From Gammaproteobacteria bacterium (lineage in GTDB: Bacteria > Gemmatimonadota > Gemmatimonadetes > Longimicrobiales > Gaopeijiaceae): a DNA stretch of 64,000 bases. The stretch lies in NCBI GenBank assembly GCA_028819075.1, contig JAPPMM010000040.1:169951-233950 (forward strand), given 5' to 3'. A program made the translations under genes and the position numbers. Positions 61,164 through 64,000 of the stretch are shown piece after piece. Numbering within the stretch: the first letter of the stretch is position 1; every line of letters begins with the position of its first letter. The notes below the pieces were generated by a model. The model saw only the letters and a program-made list of their open reading frames with translations, did no database searches and was not told where the DNA came from.

Positions 61164-62633
61164 ATGAACGCTCGCGCCCTCATCATCATCGCCGTAGCAA
61201 TGGCCCTTGGCTTTGCCCACGCACCGCTCCAGGCGCAGGACGGCAAGGACATGGTCGCTGCTTTCATCGACGAGCACGCGGGCTCCTATGCGAGCATCGC
61301 CCAGGAGATCTGGGACCTCGCCGAGCTGGGTTATCTGGAGACGGAGAGCTCGGCCCTGCTGGCCGGCACGCTGGAGGCCGCCGGCTTCGAGGTGGAGATG
61401 GGGGTTGCGGGCATTCCCACCGCCTTCGTCGCCAGCTACCGCAACGGAGACGGCCCGGTCGTGGGCATCCTGGCGGAATATGACGCGCTTCCCGGCATCA
61501 CCCAGGACCGGAGCCCCGAGCGCACACCCATCCCCGGCAAGCCGCAGGGACACGCCTGCGGACACCACCTGTTCGGCACGGGTTCGGCCGCTGCCGGCAT
61601 CGCCGTGCGCCAGTGGATGCGGGCGACGGGCCAGACCGGCGAGGTGCGCGTCTACGGGACCCCGGCCGAGGAAGGTGGGGCGGGCAAGGTGTACATGGTG
61701 CGCGAAGGGCTCTTCGACGACGTCGACATCATGCTTCACTGGCATCCCGGGGACAGAAACTCAGCGGGCGCGTCGAGCAGCCTGGCGAACAAGTCCGCCA
61801 AATTCCGCTTCTCCGGCGTGTCCGCGCACGCGGCCGGGGCGCCCGAGCGCGGGCGGTCGGCGCTGGACGGCGTGGAGGCCATGAACCACATGGTCAACCT
61901 GCTGCGCGAGCACGTCCCGCAGGAGACCCGCATCCACTACGTGATCACCTACGGCGGCGCGGCGCCCAACGTCGTGCCCGATTTCGCCGAGGTATTCTAC
62001 TACGTGCGCCATCCAGACCCCGCGAACGTCCACGCCATCTTCGAGCGGGTGGCGCAGGCGGCGGAGGGAGCCGCGCTGGGCACGGGAACCGACATGCAGT
62101 ACGAGGTCATCCACGGCCTCTACAACATCCTCATCAACGTGGCGCTGCAGGAGGCGATGCACGCCAACCTGGAGCGGGTCGGGGGCGTGCATTACAGCGA
62201 GCAGGACCGCCGCTTCGCCGAAGCGCTGGCCAAGCACCTGCCCGAGGACGCGCTTCCCATCGAGTCGGCGGCGGAAATCCAGCCCTTCTTCGTGACCGAG
62301 GAGGGTACCGGGGGCTCGACCGACGTGGCCGACGTGAGCTGGGCGGTGCCCACGGGCGGGGTGCGAACCGCTACCTGGGTGCCCGGCACGGCCGCTCATT
62401 CGTGGCACGCCATCGCGGCGGGCGGCACGCCCATCGGCGAGAAGGGCATGGTGGTGGCGGCCAAGGCGCTGGCGATGACCGCGATCGACGTGTTCACCCG
62501 GCCCGACCTGGTGGAGGCGGCCAGGACAGAGCATGCGGACCGCATACCCGAGGGCTGGGTCTACGAGCCGCTGCTGGGCGACCGCGACCCGCCGCTCGAC
62601 TACCGGCTGCCGGCGGGCGGTACCGACCGCTAG
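61164..62633 (+). CDS. M20-family amidohydrolase (AbgB-like), secreted
   Basis: A 489-residue protein with an N-terminal signal (RALIIIAVAMALGFAHA). Metal-site motifs of M20D amidohydrolases are visible: IAQEIWDLAELGYLETES (first), VGILAEYDALPGI, GHACGHHLFGTGSAAAGIAV, YGTPAEEGGAGKVYMV, and HSWHAIAAGGTPIGEKG near the C-terminus. The dimerisation domain is inserted (SGVSAHAAGAPERGRSALDG). Members hydrolyse N-acyl or p-aminobenzoyl amino acids and amides. ATG 61164 has AGGAAG eight bases upstream. Its neighbour, the propeller lipoprotein, converges with it. Confidence 0.9.
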   Translation: MNARALIIIAVAMALGFAHAPLQAQDGKDMVAAFIDEHAGSYASIAQEIWDLAELGYLETESSALLAGTLEAAGFEVEMGVAGIPTAFVASYRNGDGPVVGILAEYDALPGITQDRSPERTPIPGKPQGHACGHHLFGTGSAAAGIAVRQWMRATGQTGEVRVYGTPAEEGGAGKVYMVREGLFDDVDIMLHWHPGDRNSAGASSSLANKSAKFRFSGVSAHAAGAPERGRSALDGVEAMNHMVNLLREHVPQETRIHYVITYGGAAPNVVPDFAEVFYYVRHPDPANVHAIFERVAQAAEGAALGTGTDMQYEVIHGLYNILINVALQEAMHANLERVGGVHYSEQDRRFAEALAKHLPEDALPIESAAEIQPFFVTEEGTGGSTDVADVSWAVPTGGVRTATWVPGTAAHSWHAIAAGGTPIGEKGMVVAAKALAMTAIDVFTRPDLVEAARTEHADRIPEGWVYEPLLGDRDPPLDYRLPAGGTDR

Positions 62634-62682
62634 GGCGGGATCGGGAGGATAGCAGCCAGGGCCGGCGACCCGCGCCTTTCGC

Positions 62683-63834
62683 CTAACCTCCCACCGCGAA
62701 CTTCTGCACGCGCCGGCCCGTGGAGGCCTCGCCCACGTATATGTTGCCGCGGGAGTCCACCGACATGCCGTGCGGCCGCAGGAACTGACCCACCTGCCGA
62801 CCGCCGCGGCCGAACTCGCCCACGACCTCCAGGTCCGAGCGGCGCAGGATCCACACCTTGTGGTTGGTGCCGTCGGCCAGATAGAGCCACTGCTGCGCGG
62901 CGTCCGGCGACAGCGCGATAACGAACGCCGACCCGGAGGCGCGGGTGAGCGGGGCGATGGTCTTTTCGGTCACGTAGGTGCCGTCGCGCTGGAACACCTG
63001 AATTCGGTTGCCGCGCCTGTCCGCGACGTAGATCAGGCCGTCCGCCGAACCGGCCAGGCCGTGCACGGTGGAGAACTGAGGCGGGGGCGGGCTGTCCGCG
63101 GTGCGGGCGCCGTAGTCGTAGGTGGCCTCGTCGTCGGGGGGCTCCCCGTAGGCGCCCCAGTGCCGCAGGTACGCGCCCGTGTCTCCGTCGAACACGACTA
63201 CCCGCCGGTTGCGATAACCGTCCGCGATGAACACCTCGTTGGTTGCGGGGTCGACCCAGATGCCGGCCGGACCGCCGAGGAGCGCGGTGTCGGAGCTTCC
63301 GCCGTTCACGTCGTACTCGCCCAGCGTCATGAGATGCTGTCCGTCGCGGGTGAACTTCATGACGCGATGGTGGCGGTAGGTGCCTATCCAGACGTTGCCG
63401 TTGTGGTCGATGAAGAGCCCGTGCGAGTTGCGCGGGTACTCGGAGACGTCCTGGGTGGCAGGATCGCCCCACCCCTGAACCACGTTGCCCTCCGGGTCGA
63501 TCTCGAGCACGACGGGCGCCGGCACGCAGCACTCCCCGATGGGCGGATCCTGTACCGCGGAAATCTCCTCCGGCGTTAGCGTCTCGGGAAGATGCGTGAT
63601 CCAGACGTGATCCCGGTCATCGACGAAGACCGACGTGATTGCGCCCAGGATCCAGTCGTTGGGGAACTCGCGCGGCCAGGTGGGATCGACTTCGAAGGAT
63701 GGCGGACCGTTTCCGGAAGCGGCCGGGTTCCCGGCGGAGGCTGAAGCGTCCGCCCCCGGCGCGCCCGATTCGGCACAGGCCGGGGACAGAGCCACGAGCG
63801 CGATGACGGACAGGCGCAGGGGAGATCGAGCCAT
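62683..63834 (-). CDS. NHL-repeat beta-propeller lipoprotein
   Basis: A 383-residue lipoprotein. The signal ends in LSPACAES (about Cys21). NHL-type strands repeat: NSHGLFIDHNGNVWIGTYRH, GPAGIWVDPATNEVFIADGY, VHGLAGSADGLIYVADRRGN and HGMSVDSRGNIYVGEASTGR, giving a propeller with repeated VADRRGNRIQVF-type blades. This peptidyl-alpha-hydroxyglycine alpha-amidating lyase/NHL group is common in the same bacteria. ATG 63834 follows GGAGG; the frame is open to 63948 but the upstream part is not signal-like. It lacks the GxGPGE motif of the other propellers, so it belongs to a different subgroup. Confidence 0.85.
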   Translation of the reverse strand: MARSPLRLSVIALVALSPACAESGAPGADASASAGNPAASGNGPPSFEVDPTWPREFPNDWILGAITSVFVDDRDHVWITHLPETLTPEEISAVQDPPIGECCVPAPVVLEIDPEGNVVQGWGDPATQDVSEYPRNSHGLFIDHNGNVWIGTYRHHRVMKFTRDGQHLMTLGEYDVNGGSSDTALLGGPAGIWVDPATNEVFIADGYRNRRVVVFDGDTGAYLRHWGAYGEPPDDEATYDYGARTADSPPPPQFSTVHGLAGSADGLIYVADRRGNRIQVFQRDGTYVTEKTIAPLTRASGSAFVIALSPDAAQQWLYLADGTNHKVWILRRSDLEVVGEFGRGGRQVGQFLRPHGMSVDSRGNIYVGEASTGRRVQKFAVGG

Positions 63835-64000
63835 GGTTCCTCCAGTGAGCTGCGAGTCTTGCGTGGGTGCCGGGCGTGGCCGGCTTCGCGAGACGATGCC
63901 GACTCGGAACAACGTACTGGATGCCAGGGTGTCCCGCCCCGTTGGCATCTATGGACGCCCCCGTGACGCAAGCGTTCTGGAGAACCGGTCGAGCGGGCGG

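Overview
The window is about two-thirds G+C, densely packed, and reads as an intact chromosomal stretch of a free-living, aerobic, Gram-negative-type bacterium. Outer-membrane TonB-dependent receptors, many lipobox-bearing secreted proteins, a BlaI/M56 pair whose sensor domain is a TonB-plug-like module, several 6-bladed beta-propeller lipoproteins and BIG2-type Ig repeats together suggest Gemmatimonadota (inference from gene content; no rRNA or marker gene here proves it). The only RNA gene seen is one CAT-anticodon tRNA.

Layout. 1-3.5 kb: a propeller lipoprotein divergent from a BlaI/M56 regulatory pair, followed by a degenerate partial duplication of the M56 sensor end. 3.8-9.4 kb: an HU-like protein, a three-gene unit (membrane protein, ECF sigma factor, membrane-anchored beta-propeller that is probably its anti-sigma factor) and a tyrosine integrase; weak repeats hint at a small integrated element. 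9.5-34 kb: secreted peptidases and hydrolases, an MscS channel, acyl-CoA enzymes, an ArsC-type reductase, a PQQ-type dehydrogenase, a TonB receptor, two SDRs and a tight leftward operon with a sulfite-oxidase-type molybdoenzyme and a c-type cytochrome. 34.5-47.8 kb: an OsmC-family gene with an in-frame TGA at its catalytic cysteine, an aminotransferase, an Nramp-like transporter, an SSS symporter with a tiny membrane peptide between them, a VapBC module, a POT peptide transporter, a formyl-CoA transferase/TPP-enzyme pair and an Xre-RES toxin-antitoxin module with a frameshifted toxin. 47.8-64 kb: a quinone oxidoreductase, a dCache sensor lacking an output domain, a second TonB receptor, the tRNA, an NAD-linked formate dehydrogenase whose catalytic subunit contains an in-frame TGA, upp, an M20 amidohydrolase and an NHL-repeat lipoprotein.

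How it fits together. Secreted S9, M20, gluzincin and D-aminoacylase-type hydrolases plus a POT transporter suggest peptide scavenging. The CoA-transferase/TPP-enzyme pair could yield formyl-CoA or formate, which the formate dehydrogenase could oxidise to CO2 and NADH. Sulfite dehydrogenase, its cytochrome and the OsmC-type protein suggest sulfur oxidation and peroxide defence.

The most notable signal is that two genes that look broken, fdh alpha and the OsmC homologue, are each continuous in one frame across a single TGA that sits exactly on the catalytic Cys/Sec position, and each TGA is followed by a hairpin fitting the bacterial SECIS pattern. I read both as selenoproteins. Real lesions also exist: a TAG in a small membrane protein paralogue, a one-base shift in the RES toxin, and a one-base shift in the M56-tail duplication.
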